From Burkholderiales bacterium (GTDB lineage Bacteria > Pseudomonadota > Gammaproteobacteria > Burkholderiales > SG8-39), in NCBI GenBank assembly GCA_014860355.1, contig JACZJV010000182.1, forward strand, positions 1-53,441: 53,441 bases of DNA, in the 5' to 3' direction. The notes under the pieces were generated by a model that had not been told where the DNA came from, searched no databases, and was given only the letters and a program-made list of their open reading frames with translations. Made by a program: the position numbers and the translations under genes. Positions 9,035 through 16,289 of the stretch are shown here, in pieces (position 1 is the first letter of the stretch; each line of letters starts with the position of its first letter).

Positions 9035-9333
9035 GCGGGCTCCAGCCAGTGTTGAAAAATTTCAATCTCGACCGCGTCGCCGGCGTTGCCGGCATAGTCC
9101 TGCCACAACTCGCGGCAACTGAAGCGCACGCGGTACAGCGGCTGCGCCGGCAATCCGTCGCGGTTGTATGCCAGCTCTTCCGGATTGGCGAAGCTGCCGC
9201 AGATGCGCTCGATCACGCCGGCGTGGCCGCGGCAGTACCAGGGCGTGCGCACGTGCCCGGGCGGGTCGGCGCGGCGCACCTGCACGCGCGCACCCGGGGC
9301 AAAACGCGCCGGCAGCGGCTCAGGCGCGCCCAT
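9031..9333 (-). CDS. Nitrile hydratase beta C-terminal half as separate subunit (ScnA-like)
   Basis: 100 residues matching only the C-terminal SH3-like half of nitrile hydratase beta. Visible hallmark: RTPWYCRGHAGVIE (family R-x-x-RGH-x-G-x-I), then a PLYRVRFSCRELW strand and the C-terminal VEIEIFQHWLEPA (family end DLWE-x-YLEPA). In ordinary nitrile hydratases this half is fused to the N-terminal half, which here is the adjacent upstream gene. Three-subunit enzymes with this split are known: thiocyanate hydrolase (ScnB, ScnA, ScnC) and toyocamycin nitrile hydratase. Overlaps its upstream partner by 14 bases and its downstream partner by 4. Confidence 0.85.
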   Translation of the reverse strand: MGAPEPLPARFAPGARVQVRRADPPGHVRTPWYCRGHAGVIERICGSFANPEELAYNRDGLPAQPLYRVRFSCRELWQDYAGNAGDAVEIEIFQHWLEPA

Positions 9334-9631
9334 CCCTCGCCTCCAGTTCCGCCATTTTCCGGCCGAGTTCGTCTATGCTGATCACGCCGCGCTGGATCAG
9401 GGTCTGGCAGATGGAATGCATCCAGCGTTCGTAATAGCCCATGCGATCGTAGGCGTCCGCCCCCAGGCTCTCGATATTGCGGCGCAGTTCGTCCACCTTG
9501 AGCAGCTGCCGTTCCTTGTCCGAGAGCAGCATCATCAGCGCGTCGACGCGCTTCTCCCACAGCTCGTATTCGTGCTCGCTCGGTTCGCATTTGCCGGCGG
9601 GTCGTCCACCCATGTCGTGATGGCTGCGCAT
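9320..9631 (-). CDS. Nitrile hydratase beta N-terminal half as separate subunit (ScnB-like)
   Basis: 103 residues corresponding to the N-terminal helical half of nitrile hydratase beta. It opens with HHDMGGRPAG, like the HD-x-GG start of beta subunits, and carries LGADAYDRMGYYERWM and a GVISIDELGRKM end typical of that domain. An Arg-Arg pair (residues 50-51) sits where the conserved beta Arg that contacts the oxidised cysteines is expected. The ATG at 9631 follows an AGGA ribosome site; an upstream in-frame run reads into the amidase gene and is not used. Gene order N-half, C-half, catalytic subunit equals scnB-scnA-scnC. A nitrile hydratase activator is the alternative, but its length and the complete set argue for a subunit. 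Confidence 0.82.
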   Translation of the reverse strand: MRSHHDMGGRPAGKCEPSEHEYELWEKRVDALMMLLSDKERQLLKVDELRRNIESLGADAYDRMGYYERWMHSICQTLIQRGVISIDELGRKMAELEARDGRA

Positions 9632-9654
9632 CTTGTCCTCCCATTTCGATCTTA

Positions 9655-11073
9655 TCACCGGGCAGCGATCGGCGGGCGGCGCTTCCACAGCCCGGTGGCC
9701 TGCTCGAATGCGTAGGCCAGCTGCAGTACGCCGAAATCGTCCTGATGCCGCCCGACGATCTGCACGCCCACCGGCAACCCGTCCGCGGTAAAGCCGCAGG
9801 GCACAGAAATCGCCGGATGGCCGGTAACGGTGATGTAGTAGCAGGACTTCATCCAGTCTATGTAGGTATCCATGGCCACGCCCTCGATCTCTGTGACGTA
9901 GGGCTGGTCGACATCGAACGGGGGCACCTGGTTCACCGGCAGGATCAGAAACTCGAAACGCTGCATGAAGCTGCGCATACGTTCGTACAGCGCCGTGCGC
10001 TTGGCCTCGGCGGCGCCTACCTGCGCACCTCTGAGTTTTCTGCCCGCCTCGATATTCCAGATCACCGTATCCTTGAGCAGGTCGCGCTGTCGGTCCAGGT
10101 GCTCGCCGTAGGAAAGCTCGAACTGCCAGGCGCGCAGGGTGTGGAAGACCTCGTTCGCGTCCGCCAGGTCCGGCGTTGCGTCCTCCAGCGTGCAGCCCAG
10201 CGCGGCGAATACAGGGCGCTGCGCAGCCAGCACTGCGGCGACGCGCGCATCCAGCGGCAGCCCGCCCAGATCGGGGCTCCAGGCGATGCGCACGCCCTTG
10301 AAATCGCGCGCGAGGGGCCGCGCAAAGCCGCTGCCCGGCTCGGCGATAGCAATCGGACTCTTGGCATCCCAGCCGGCGATCACGCTCAACATCAGCGCGC
10401 AATCTTCGACCGTGCGCGCCATCGGCCCCTGCACGCCGAGCGTGCTCCAGCCGGTTTTCGCCGGCCAGATCGGCACGCGCCCGGGCGAGGTGCGCATGCC
10501 GACTATGTTGCAGAAATTCGCCGGACAGCGCAGCGACCCGCCCATGTCGCTGCCGTCGGCCAGGGGCACCATGCCGGCAGCCAGCGCCACCGCCGCGCCG
10601 CCCGAAGATCCGCCGCAGGTCTTGCTGGTGTCGTAGGGGTTGAGCGTCTTGCCGAATACCGCGTTGAAGGTCTGCGAGCCGGCGCCGAACTCGGGTGTAT
10701 TGGTCTTGCCTATGGAGATCGCCCCGGCCTGCTGCAGCCGGTCCACTATCAAATGGTTCCGGTCGGGAACGAAGTCCTTGAAAATGGGCGAGCCGTAGGT
10801 GGTGCGCATGCCGCGCGTGAGGAACAGGTCCTTGTGGGCGACAGGCAAGCCGTGCAGGGTCGCGAGTGCTTCGCCACGCGCCTGCTTCTCGTCTGCCGCG
10901 TGCGCCTGCGCCAGCGCCTGCTCGGGGTAAAGGCTGACGATCGCATTGAGCCCGGGATTGAGGCGCTCGACCTGCGCCAGCGAGGCCTGCATCAGTTCGC
11001 GCGCCGACAACTCCCCGCGCCGGATGCACTGCGCCAGCTCGGTTGCCGGCAAGAAACAGAGTTCCTCCTTCAT
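9655..11073 (-). CDS. Amidase (amidase signature family)
   Basis: 472-residue amidase-signature enzyme hydrolysing an amide to acid and ammonia. Catalytic Lys81 in PVAHKDLF, the glycine-serine core CGGSSGG near residues 153-159 with the cis-Ser, and nucleophile Ser180 in GSDMGGSLRCPA; all three triad positions are present. No signal peptide, so cytosolic. Its stop is 23 bases before the split nitrile-hydratase-like genes on the same strand, the classical partner arrangement for converting nitrile via amide to acid. A GatA-type role is unlikely because GatB and GatC are absent. Confidence 0.9.
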   Translation of the reverse strand: MKEELCFLPATELAQCIRRGELSARELMQASLAQVERLNPGLNAIVSLYPEQALAQAHAADEKQARGEALATLHGLPVAHKDLFLTRGMRTTYGSPIFKDFVPDRNHLIVDRLQQAGAISIGKTNTPEFGAGSQTFNAVFGKTLNPYDTSKTCGGSSGGAAVALAAGMVPLADGSDMGGSLRCPANFCNIVGMRTSPGRVPIWPAKTGWSTLGVQGPMARTVEDCALMLSVIAGWDAKSPIAIAEPGSGFARPLARDFKGVRIAWSPDLGGLPLDARVAAVLAAQRPVFAALGCTLEDATPDLADANEVFHTLRAWQFELSYGEHLDRQRDLLKDTVIWNIEAGRKLRGAQVGAAEAKRTALYERMRSFMQRFEFLILPVNQVPPFDVDQPYVTEIEGVAMDTYIDWMKSCYYITVTGHPAISVPCGFTADGLPVGVQIVGRHQDDFGVLQLAYAFEQATGLWKRRPPIAAR

Positions 11074-11169
11074 TGCGCACTTCCTGAACTGGTCATAACC
11101 GATTCTATCAGTCGGCGCGGCGTCGCCGCAGCACCCTTGCGTCTGCCCCGACAGGCGCCGCAGCGCGTG

Positions 11170-12078
11170 TTACTGCGGCGGCTGCCGCGCCAGTTCCAGC
11201 AGCACGTCGCGCAGCCACTGCTGCGCCGGATCGAGCTGATTGCGCTCGTGCCATATCTCGCCGACGGTGAAGCCTTGTATCTCGAGCGGCGGCTCGAATA
11301 TGCGCAGCTTCTTCTCGTAGCCGCGCGCGAGCCGCTCAGGCAGGGCGCTGATCATGTCGGATCGCGCGACTATCTCCGGCACCAGCAGAAAATGCGGCAC
11401 CGCCAGCCGCACGCGGCGTTTTCTCCCCATCGCCGCCAGCGCCGCGTCGATCTGGGTGCTGAAACCGCTGCCTGGCACTGACACCCGGATGTGCTCCAGG
11501 TCGCAGAACTCTTCCAGCGTCAGGCGCGCGCCCACGCCCGGGTGCTCGCGCCGCACCACCGACACGACGCGCTCCACATAGAGCGGCCGCGCGTGCAGAC
11601 CACTGGGTGCATTCTGCAGCCCGGTGATGCATAGGTCGACGTCGCCGCTTTCCATCTGCTTGGCCACCAGGGGCAGATCGAGCGGACTGACTTCCAGCCG
11701 CACCCCCGGGGCCTTGCGCTCGAGATAGTCCACCAGTTTCGGTATCAGGGCGTATTCGACGTAGTCCGAGGAGGACAGGCTGAAGGTATGCTCCGCGCTG
11801 GCCGCGTCGAACGCCGAGCGCGGCTGTACGATGGCGTCGATCTCGTCCAGTACCCGCCTTACCGGGCCTAGCAGTTCCAGAGCCCGCGGCGTCGGCAGCA
11901 TGCCGCGCGCGCTGCGCAACAGCAGGGGATCGCCGAACAGTTCGCGCAGGCGCGCCAGCAGGGCGCTCGCGGCAGGCTGCGACAGATGTAGTCGCACCGC
12001 CGCGCGCGATACGTTGCGCTCCGCCAGCAGGGCGTCCAGGGCCACCAGCAGGTTGAGGTCGATCTTTCTTATATCCAT
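11170..12078 (-). CDS. LysR family transcriptional regulator
   Basis: 302 residues. N-terminal winged helix-turn-helix (residues about 6-65; NVSRAAVRLHLSQPAASALLARLR), the DLNLLVALDALL opening typical of the NodD/NahR/PcpR-like branch, then a periplasmic-binding-type effector domain. It lies 96 bases upstream of the amidase on the same strand and may control that cluster, directly or by read-through. It is also divergent from the small ORF at 12168, the usual position of a LysR target. Effector unknown. Confidence 0.9.
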   Translation of the reverse strand: MDIRKIDLNLLVALDALLAERNVSRAAVRLHLSQPAASALLARLRELFGDPLLLRSARGMLPTPRALELLGPVRRVLDEIDAIVQPRSAFDAASAEHTFSLSSSDYVEYALIPKLVDYLERKAPGVRLEVSPLDLPLVAKQMESGDVDLCITGLQNAPSGLHARPLYVERVVSVVRREHPGVGARLTLEEFCDLEHIRVSVPGSGFSTQIDAALAAMGRKRRVRLAVPHFLLVPEIVARSDMISALPERLARGYEKKLRIFEPPLEIQGFTVGEIWHERNQLDPAQQWLRDVLLELARQPPQ

Positions 12079-12083
12079 AGAAC

Positions 12084-12116
12084 AGATATAGTAAATCTAA
12101 AAAATCGATTCGACAA
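12084..12116 (-). promoter_or_regulatory. Predicted LysR-gene promoter with overlapping palindrome
   Basis: Read on the minus strand there is TTGTCG (12116-12111), a 17-base spacer and TACTAT (12093-12088), a good sigma-70-like pair pointing into the LysR gene. The imperfect palindrome AGATAT-AGT-AAATCT (12084-12098) covers the -10 box and would suit LysR autorepression. The implied start of transcription is only a few bases from the ATG at 12078, so the leader would be very short. Prediction by eye. Confidence 0.4.
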
Positions 12117-12167
12117 ATAGACAAATGATGTTCAGACTCATTCCATAGATCGGGAAAGGGCAATGCC

Positions 12168-12302
12168 ATGAATCTGGGCGCCGCTAAACTGATTGCGGGT
12201 TATGTAAGCGCCAGCGCCGCTGCGCTGGCGACATCGGTGAAACTGTCCTGCGTTTTGGGCGGGCAGTTGGCAGTAGCGTTCAGCGGGAGCTACTTCCGCT
12301 AG
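12168..12302 (+). CDS. Small hydrophobic ORF (44 aa), divergent from LysR gene
   Basis: ATG at 12168 with a GGGAAAGGG purine stretch 8-16 bases upstream; 44 codons to TAG. The peptide is rich in Ala, Gly, Ser and Leu, has two hydrophobic stretches (AAKLIAGYVSASAAALAT and CVLGGQLAVAFSG) and no homology I recognise. The reason to list it is its setting: the 327-base gap 12079-12405 contains no other gene and a strong intrinsic terminator for this strand ends the unit 57 bases after the stop. It could be a small membrane peptide, or a non-coding transcript with a chance ORF. Confidence 0.35.
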   Translation: MNLGAAKLIAGYVSASAAALATSVKLSCVLGGQLAVAFSGSYFR

Positions 12303-12358
12303 GCCGCCAGTCAGCTGCAGAATCGTTTTCGCGGGTCTCCTCCTCCTCTCCCCGCGCG

Positions 12359-12400
12359 GGCAGGGTGGCCGCTAACAACCGGCACCCTGCCTTTTTTCTT
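12359..12400 (+). terminator. Rho-independent terminator
   Basis: Perfect 9-bp stem: GGCAGGGTG (12359-12367) pairs with CACCCTGCC (12383-12391), 15-base loop, followed at once by TTTTTTCTT. The T-run is on the plus strand, so it ends a rightward transcript; the only candidate is the unit containing the small ORF at 12168. The leftward glycosyltransferase gene begins its stop at 12406 and would not be ended by it in this orientation. Confidence 0.8.
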
Positions 12401-12405
12401 CCTGT

Positions 12406-13023
12406 CTATGCACGCAGCTGATGCAGCCGCTGCAGATCTTCCGGCCGGTCCAGGTCCCACAGCGGCGCCAATTCGCGCCAGCGCATATTGCCGCGCATCA
12501 GCCGCACGCGCGTTTCCTGCATCACGGCCGCGGTGCCCCATGGCATGCCCGCGAAGAACTGCGCCGGCGCAGGGCGCGCGAGGCCGATGAGCACGTAGCC
12601 ACCGTCCTCGGCCGGACCGAGCACCGCGTCGTTTCCATCGGCGAGCGCGGCAGCGGCTTCGCGCAAATAAGCCGCGGTGAACGCCGGACAGTCGCAGCCG
12701 ATCAATATCCCCGGAGAGCCCGCCGCCAACGCAGACTCCAGCGCGAGCGCCATGCGCACGCCCAGATCGCCGTCGCACTGCGTGCGCAGACTGATGCCAT
12801 GGCGCAGTGCGCAGGCGGCAAAAAATGGATCATCGGGCCCGGGCGCGCACCACAGTTCCAGCGTGCCCGGCCGCGCTTCTTCGGCCGTGCCCAGCGTGCG
12901 CTCGATCAGCCGGCGCTGCAGCGCCGCGGCGCCCTTCGCGCCCAGTGCGGGAATCAGCCGCGTCTTCACCCGCCCCGGCGTCGGCGCCTTGGCGAAGACC
13001 ATGATGCGGCAATTACCGGCCAC
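12406..13023 (-). CDS. TIGR04282-family glycosyltransferase (DUF2064)
   Basis: 205 residues of the GT-A-like, nucleotidyl/glycosyl-transferase fold family TIGR04282 (PF09837). Markers: IMVFAKAPTPGRVKTRL at the N-terminus, LIGCDCPAFTAAYLREA in mid-protein, and GPAEDGGYVLIGL. I use the GTG at 13023 because the first beta strand (CRIMVFAKAP) needs it; the internal ATG at 13002 would cut into that strand. With this start it overlaps the TIGR04283 gene by 11 bases. The pair is annotated in databases for arsenosugar biosynthesis, but no arsenic methyltransferase or radical SAM partner lies here, so the substrate is open. Confidence 0.8.
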   Translation of the reverse strand: MAGNCRIMVFAKAPTPGRVKTRLIPALGAKGAAALQRRLIERTLGTAEEARPGTLELWCAPGPDDPFFAACALRHGISLRTQCDGDLGVRMALALESALAAGSPGILIGCDCPAFTAAYLREAAAALADGNDAVLGPAEDGGYVLIGLARPAPAQFFAGMPWGTAAVMQETRVRLMRGNMRWRELAPLWDLDRPEDLQRLHQLRA

Positions 13024-13702
13024 GCCTGCCGTAGGCTTGCGCCAGCCTGGACGGCGCCGCGCCGAATGCGTATTGCAGGCGCAACCACCACATCCGCACG
13101 ATGGTGCGCAGCACGCCCTCGCTTTCCCAGCGGCGCGCCGAGGTGAGGCAGCGCTCGCGCAGGCTGAGCGGTGCGGATATCCGACGCAAGCGCGCGCTGA
13201 TGGCAATGTCCTCCATCAGCTCCTGGCGCGGGTAGCCGCCGATGGCTGCAAACACCTCGCGCCGCACGAATATGCACTGGTCGCCGGTGCATATATGGGT
13301 CAGGCGCGAACGCAAATTCATCATGCTTTCCACCAGCCGCAATAGAGGATGGGAGCCCGCGATCTGCACGTCGAAGCGGCCCCAGGCGCGACCCTGCGCG
13401 GCCAGGCCTAGTAGCACGGCGCGGTCGGCGTCCTCGGGCAGGCGCGTATCCGCATGCACGAACAGCAGCACATCGCCGGTCGCAGCGCGCGCGCCGGCAT
13501 TCATCTGCGCCGCGCGACCCGGCTCCGAGCCCAGTACCCGGTCGGCCAGACCCAGGGCGAGCGCCGCGGTCGCGTCGCTGGAGCCGCCGTCGGCCACGAT
13601 GAGCTCATGGCCGCGGCGGCGCATTTCTCCCAGAGACTCCAGGGTGGCCACGATGCGCGCTGCCTCGTCTAGCGTCGGAATGATGATGGACAGTTGTTTC
13701 AT
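13013..13702 (-). CDS. TIGR04283-family glycosyltransferase (GT2)
   Basis: 229-residue family 2 glycosyltransferase. N-terminal GT-A fold start SIIIPTLDEA, nucleotide-sugar Asp in ELIVADGGSSD, the metal-binding DxD-like FVHADTRLP, the acceptor-side GDQCIFVRREVF and an MEDIAIS motif (ED before the catalytic base). This is the TIGR04283 type that travels with TIGR04282. Cytosolic or membrane-peripheral. First gene of a two-gene unit. Confidence 0.88.
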   Translation of the reverse strand: MKQLSIIIPTLDEAARIVATLESLGEMRRRGHELIVADGGSSDATAALALGLADRVLGSEPGRAAQMNAGARAATGDVLLFVHADTRLPEDADRAVLLGLAAQGRAWGRFDVQIAGSHPLLRLVESMMNLRSRLTHICTGDQCIFVRREVFAAIGGYPRQELMEDIAISARLRRISAPLSLRERCLTSARRWESEGVLRTIVRMWWLRLQYAFGAAPSRLAQAYGRRGR

Positions 13703-13845
13703 TCGGCACGCGATGGCGTATCGGCTTGGAGTTCACCTCGGGCCTGCGCCCTCCGCGGCTGCGCGCCCCGCCCGCCTTGCGCCAGTGGGATTCCGCCCGG
13801 CGGGCACCCACTTCGCGCGCGAAAGGCGATGCACGGCGCGCCAGT

Positions 13846-13866
13846 CAAAACCTTACGCAGGTTTTG
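13846..13866. other. Perfect 8-bp inverted repeat at the end of the cyclase-kinase gene
   Basis: CAAAACCT (13846-13853), 5-base loop, AGGTTTTG (13859-13866). It covers the stop codon of the cyclase-kinase gene and lies in the 150-base gap before the glycosyltransferase pair. It would form a hairpin in the leftward transcript, but there is no T-run of its own after the stem, so a terminator call is weak; it may be an mRNA 3' stabiliser. Confidence 0.35.
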
Positions 13867-15937
13867 CGCGCAGCGCGACTTGCGTCCATACCCGGTCGAT
13901 GGCCGCGAGCACTTCGTCCGCGTTCTGCAGGCGCTCGGCCGGATCCTTGGCCAGCATGTCGTCGAGCAAGCCCTGGTAGTCGTCGAGCGCGGCCGGCAAC
14001 CTGGGCACCGGCGCGTGCACGTGCTGGGAGATCAGCTCGACGATGGTACTGCCGTCAAAGGGACGCCGGTTCATCAGCATTTCGTAAAAGATGATGCCCA
14101 GGCTGTAAATGTCGGAACGCTCAGTCGCCGGCTTGCCGCTCGCCTGCTCCGGCGAAATGTAATAGGGCGTGCCGAAGAACTCGCCGTGCACGGTCCTGTC
14201 CATCGAGCCCTCGGAGCGCTTGGCGATACCGAAATCGGCCAGCACCATGGTGCCGTCGGCGCGCAGCATCATGTTCGCCGGCTTGACGTCACGGTGCACT
14301 ATGCCGAGGCGGTGGATTTCCGCGAGCGCTGCGGCCGCCTGCGCCAGCAAGGACAGCGCCTGACGCGGCGACAGTCCCTGCGCGATGACGTCTTTCAGGC
14401 TGCCACCGGTGAAGTACTCCATCGCTATGTAGGCGTAGTCGTCGGTGAACCCCTTGTCGTAGATCTTGACCACGTTGGTATGGTCGATATCTGAGATCAG
14501 CGCCGACTCCTGGATGAAGCGCTGCAGCAGCTGCGCGTCATCGCTGGGCCGCGCATTGAGGATTTTCAGCGCCACCTGCGCGCCGTCCGTTTCGCGCTCG
14601 GCGAGAAAGACGTTGGACATGCCGCCTTCCCCGATCTTGGACTGTACCCGGTAGCCCTTGATCTGCAGCGGCCGGCCCGCGGCGAGCGCCTTGCTCAGGT
14701 CGCTGGTGATGATGCGCAGCGTCTCCGACAACGCTGCCTTGGCCGCGCGTGCGGTCATCTTCGCGTTTTCCGCTAGCGCCGCACGCAGCGATTCGGGCAC
14801 CTCGATGGGGCCCTCCTCGGCACCCTCGGCGGCGCCTATGCCGGTGATTTCCATGGCCTCGACCGGGATATGGCGACCGCGCAGTTCCAGCAAGCGCGAC
14901 TGACCGGTGCTCACCAGGCTCCCGGCCATGCTGACGGTGGACGTACTTGCCACCACCGGCCAGCCCAGTTCCTTCGTCTGCCCCTCCAGGCGCGAAGCGA
15001 CATTGACGCTGTCCCCGACCACGGTCAGGTCTTCGGCTCCGGGAGGTCCGATGCGCACCTCCATCAGTTCGCCGGTATGGATGCCCACGCCGGTGGCGAA
15101 ATCGGGCAGCCCGCTCAGATCGAAATGCCGCTTGAACCAGTCGCCGAACGCGTTCGCCGCAAGCACGATTCCGAGTCCGGCGCGCACGGCGCGGCGGGCA
15201 TGGTTGTCCTCGCCGTCCTTGTCGCGCGGCTCGAACACCACCATGATGCCGTCGCCGATCAGCTTCGCAATGCGCCCGCCGTTGCGCACGATCGGCTGGC
15301 ATACCGCCTCGAAATAGGCGTTGAGCAATTCGGCGATCTGGCCTGCGGTGAGGCGCTCCGAATAGGTGGTGAAATTGCGCACGTCGGCGAACAGCACCGT
15401 GGCCTCGGTCATCTTGCCGGTCAGGCCGGCGGTCTCTGCGAACGTCAGCGGCCGCTCGGCTTCGGCGCCGCTGATGCTCTCCCGATACCAGCGCTTGAGC
15501 TCGTCGTTTCCCGCGACCAGGCGCTCGGCCAGCGAGCGCGCCGCGTTCTCGTACTTCTTCAGCCGTGAATTCACCGCGTCGATCAGTTCGTCGCGCGTGA
15601 ACGGCTTGTTGAGGAAATCGTCCGCGCCGAGGTTCATGCCGCGGCGCATGCTGGTCTTGTCGTTGAGCGCAGTAAGGAAGATGAACGGGGTGTCGGCGAA
15701 GCGCGGGTCCCCGCGCAGCGCGTCCAGCATGCCGAATCCGTCGAGCTCGGGCATCATCACGTCGCTGATGATCAGGTCGGGCGCAAAGCGCCTGGCCTGC
15801 TCTATGCCGGCGCGGCCGTTTTCGGCGGCGTCCAATTCGTAGCCCTCGCCTTTGAGCATCAGCGTCAGGTTCAGGCGGATCGACGCCTCGTCCTCGACCA
15901 CCAGGATTTTCTTTTTCACGTTTCCTGCCCCAGACAT
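13853..15937 (-). CDS. Receiver - class III nucleotide cyclase - Ser/Thr protein kinase fusion
   Basis: 694 residues with three signalling domains in one chain. Response-regulator receiver (about 10-128, phospho-acceptor Asp59 in LIISDVMMP, Lys111 in NKPF). Class III cyclase domain (about 175-365): metal aspartates D185 in FADVRNF and D229 in IGDG, Lys225 and Asp303 in the purine-recognition positions expected for ATP, N312 and R316 in VNVASRLEG; all catalytic positions are filled. Hanks-type kinase (about 428-690): glycine loop GEGGMSNVF, K458, catalytic HRDVKPAN (D550, N555), DFG (D568). No transmembrane segment. Overlaps the upstream response-regulator gene by 22 bases. Likely output protein of the phosphorelay; making cAMP and phosphorylating targets is inferred from intact motifs. 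Confidence 0.92.
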   Translation of the reverse strand: MSGAGNVKKKILVVEDEASIRLNLTLMLKGEGYELDAAENGRAGIEQARRFAPDLIISDVMMPELDGFGMLDALRGDPRFADTPFIFLTALNDKTSMRRGMNLGADDFLNKPFTRDELIDAVNSRLKKYENAARSLAERLVAGNDELKRWYRESISGAEAERPLTFAETAGLTGKMTEATVLFADVRNFTTYSERLTAGQIAELLNAYFEAVCQPIVRNGGRIAKLIGDGIMVVFEPRDKDGEDNHARRAVRAGLGIVLAANAFGDWFKRHFDLSGLPDFATGVGIHTGELMEVRIGPPGAEDLTVVGDSVNVASRLEGQTKELGWPVVASTSTVSMAGSLVSTGQSRLLELRGRHIPVEAMEITGIGAAEGAEEGPIEVPESLRAALAENAKMTARAAKAALSETLRIITSDLSKALAAGRPLQIKGYRVQSKIGEGGMSNVFLAERETDGAQVALKILNARPSDDAQLLQRFIQESALISDIDHTNVVKIYDKGFTDDYAYIAMEYFTGGSLKDVIAQGLSPRQALSLLAQAAAALAEIHRLGIVHRDVKPANMMLRADGTMVLADFGIAKRSEGSMDRTVHGEFFGTPYYISPEQASGKPATERSDIYSLGIIFYEMLMNRRPFDGSTIVELISQHVHAPVPRLPAALDDYQGLLDDMLAKDPAERLQNADEVLAAIDRVWTQVALRAKPA

Positions 15938-16287
15938 CGCCTGATCGCGCCGCGCAGTTGCTCCAGGTCGAACGGTTTGGCCAGCACCTCGGTCGCCCCG
16001 CGTTTCAGGCCGAGCGCGCGCGCTTCGTCGTTCATCGCGGCGGAAAACAGCAGCACCGGAACATCGGCGAACTGCGGCTCCGCGCGCAAGGTCTCGAGCA
16101 CGGCGTAGCCGCCCAGATGCGGCATGACGACATCGCAGATGACGAGCTGCGGACGGAATTGCCCCGCCCGCTCCAGTCCCTGCTTGCCGTCGGCGGCCCA
16201 GGCGAGTTCGTGTCCGTCGATGCGCATCACCTGCCGCATGAAATCCAGATTCGACTGGTCGTCGTCGATGAGCAGTACCCGCGCCAC
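15916..16287 (-). CDS. Single-domain response regulator
   Basis: 123 residues, only a receiver domain: acidic LLIDDDQSN, phospho-acceptor Asp52 in LVICDVVMP, and Lys in AKPFDLEQL. No output domain, so it probably shuttles phosphate (CheY/DivK-like). GTG start at 16287, only 2 bases after the kinase stop, which fits coupled translation; a longer in-frame reading through the kinase gene is not biological. Its end overlaps the cyclase-kinase gene. Confidence 0.88.
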   Translation of the reverse strand: MARVLLIDDDQSNLDFMRQVMRIDGHELAWAADGKQGLERAGQFRPQLVICDVVMPHLGGYAVLETLRAEPQFADVPVLLFSAAMNDEARALGLKRGATEVLAKPFDLEQLRGAIRRCLGQET

Positions 16288-16289
16288 GA

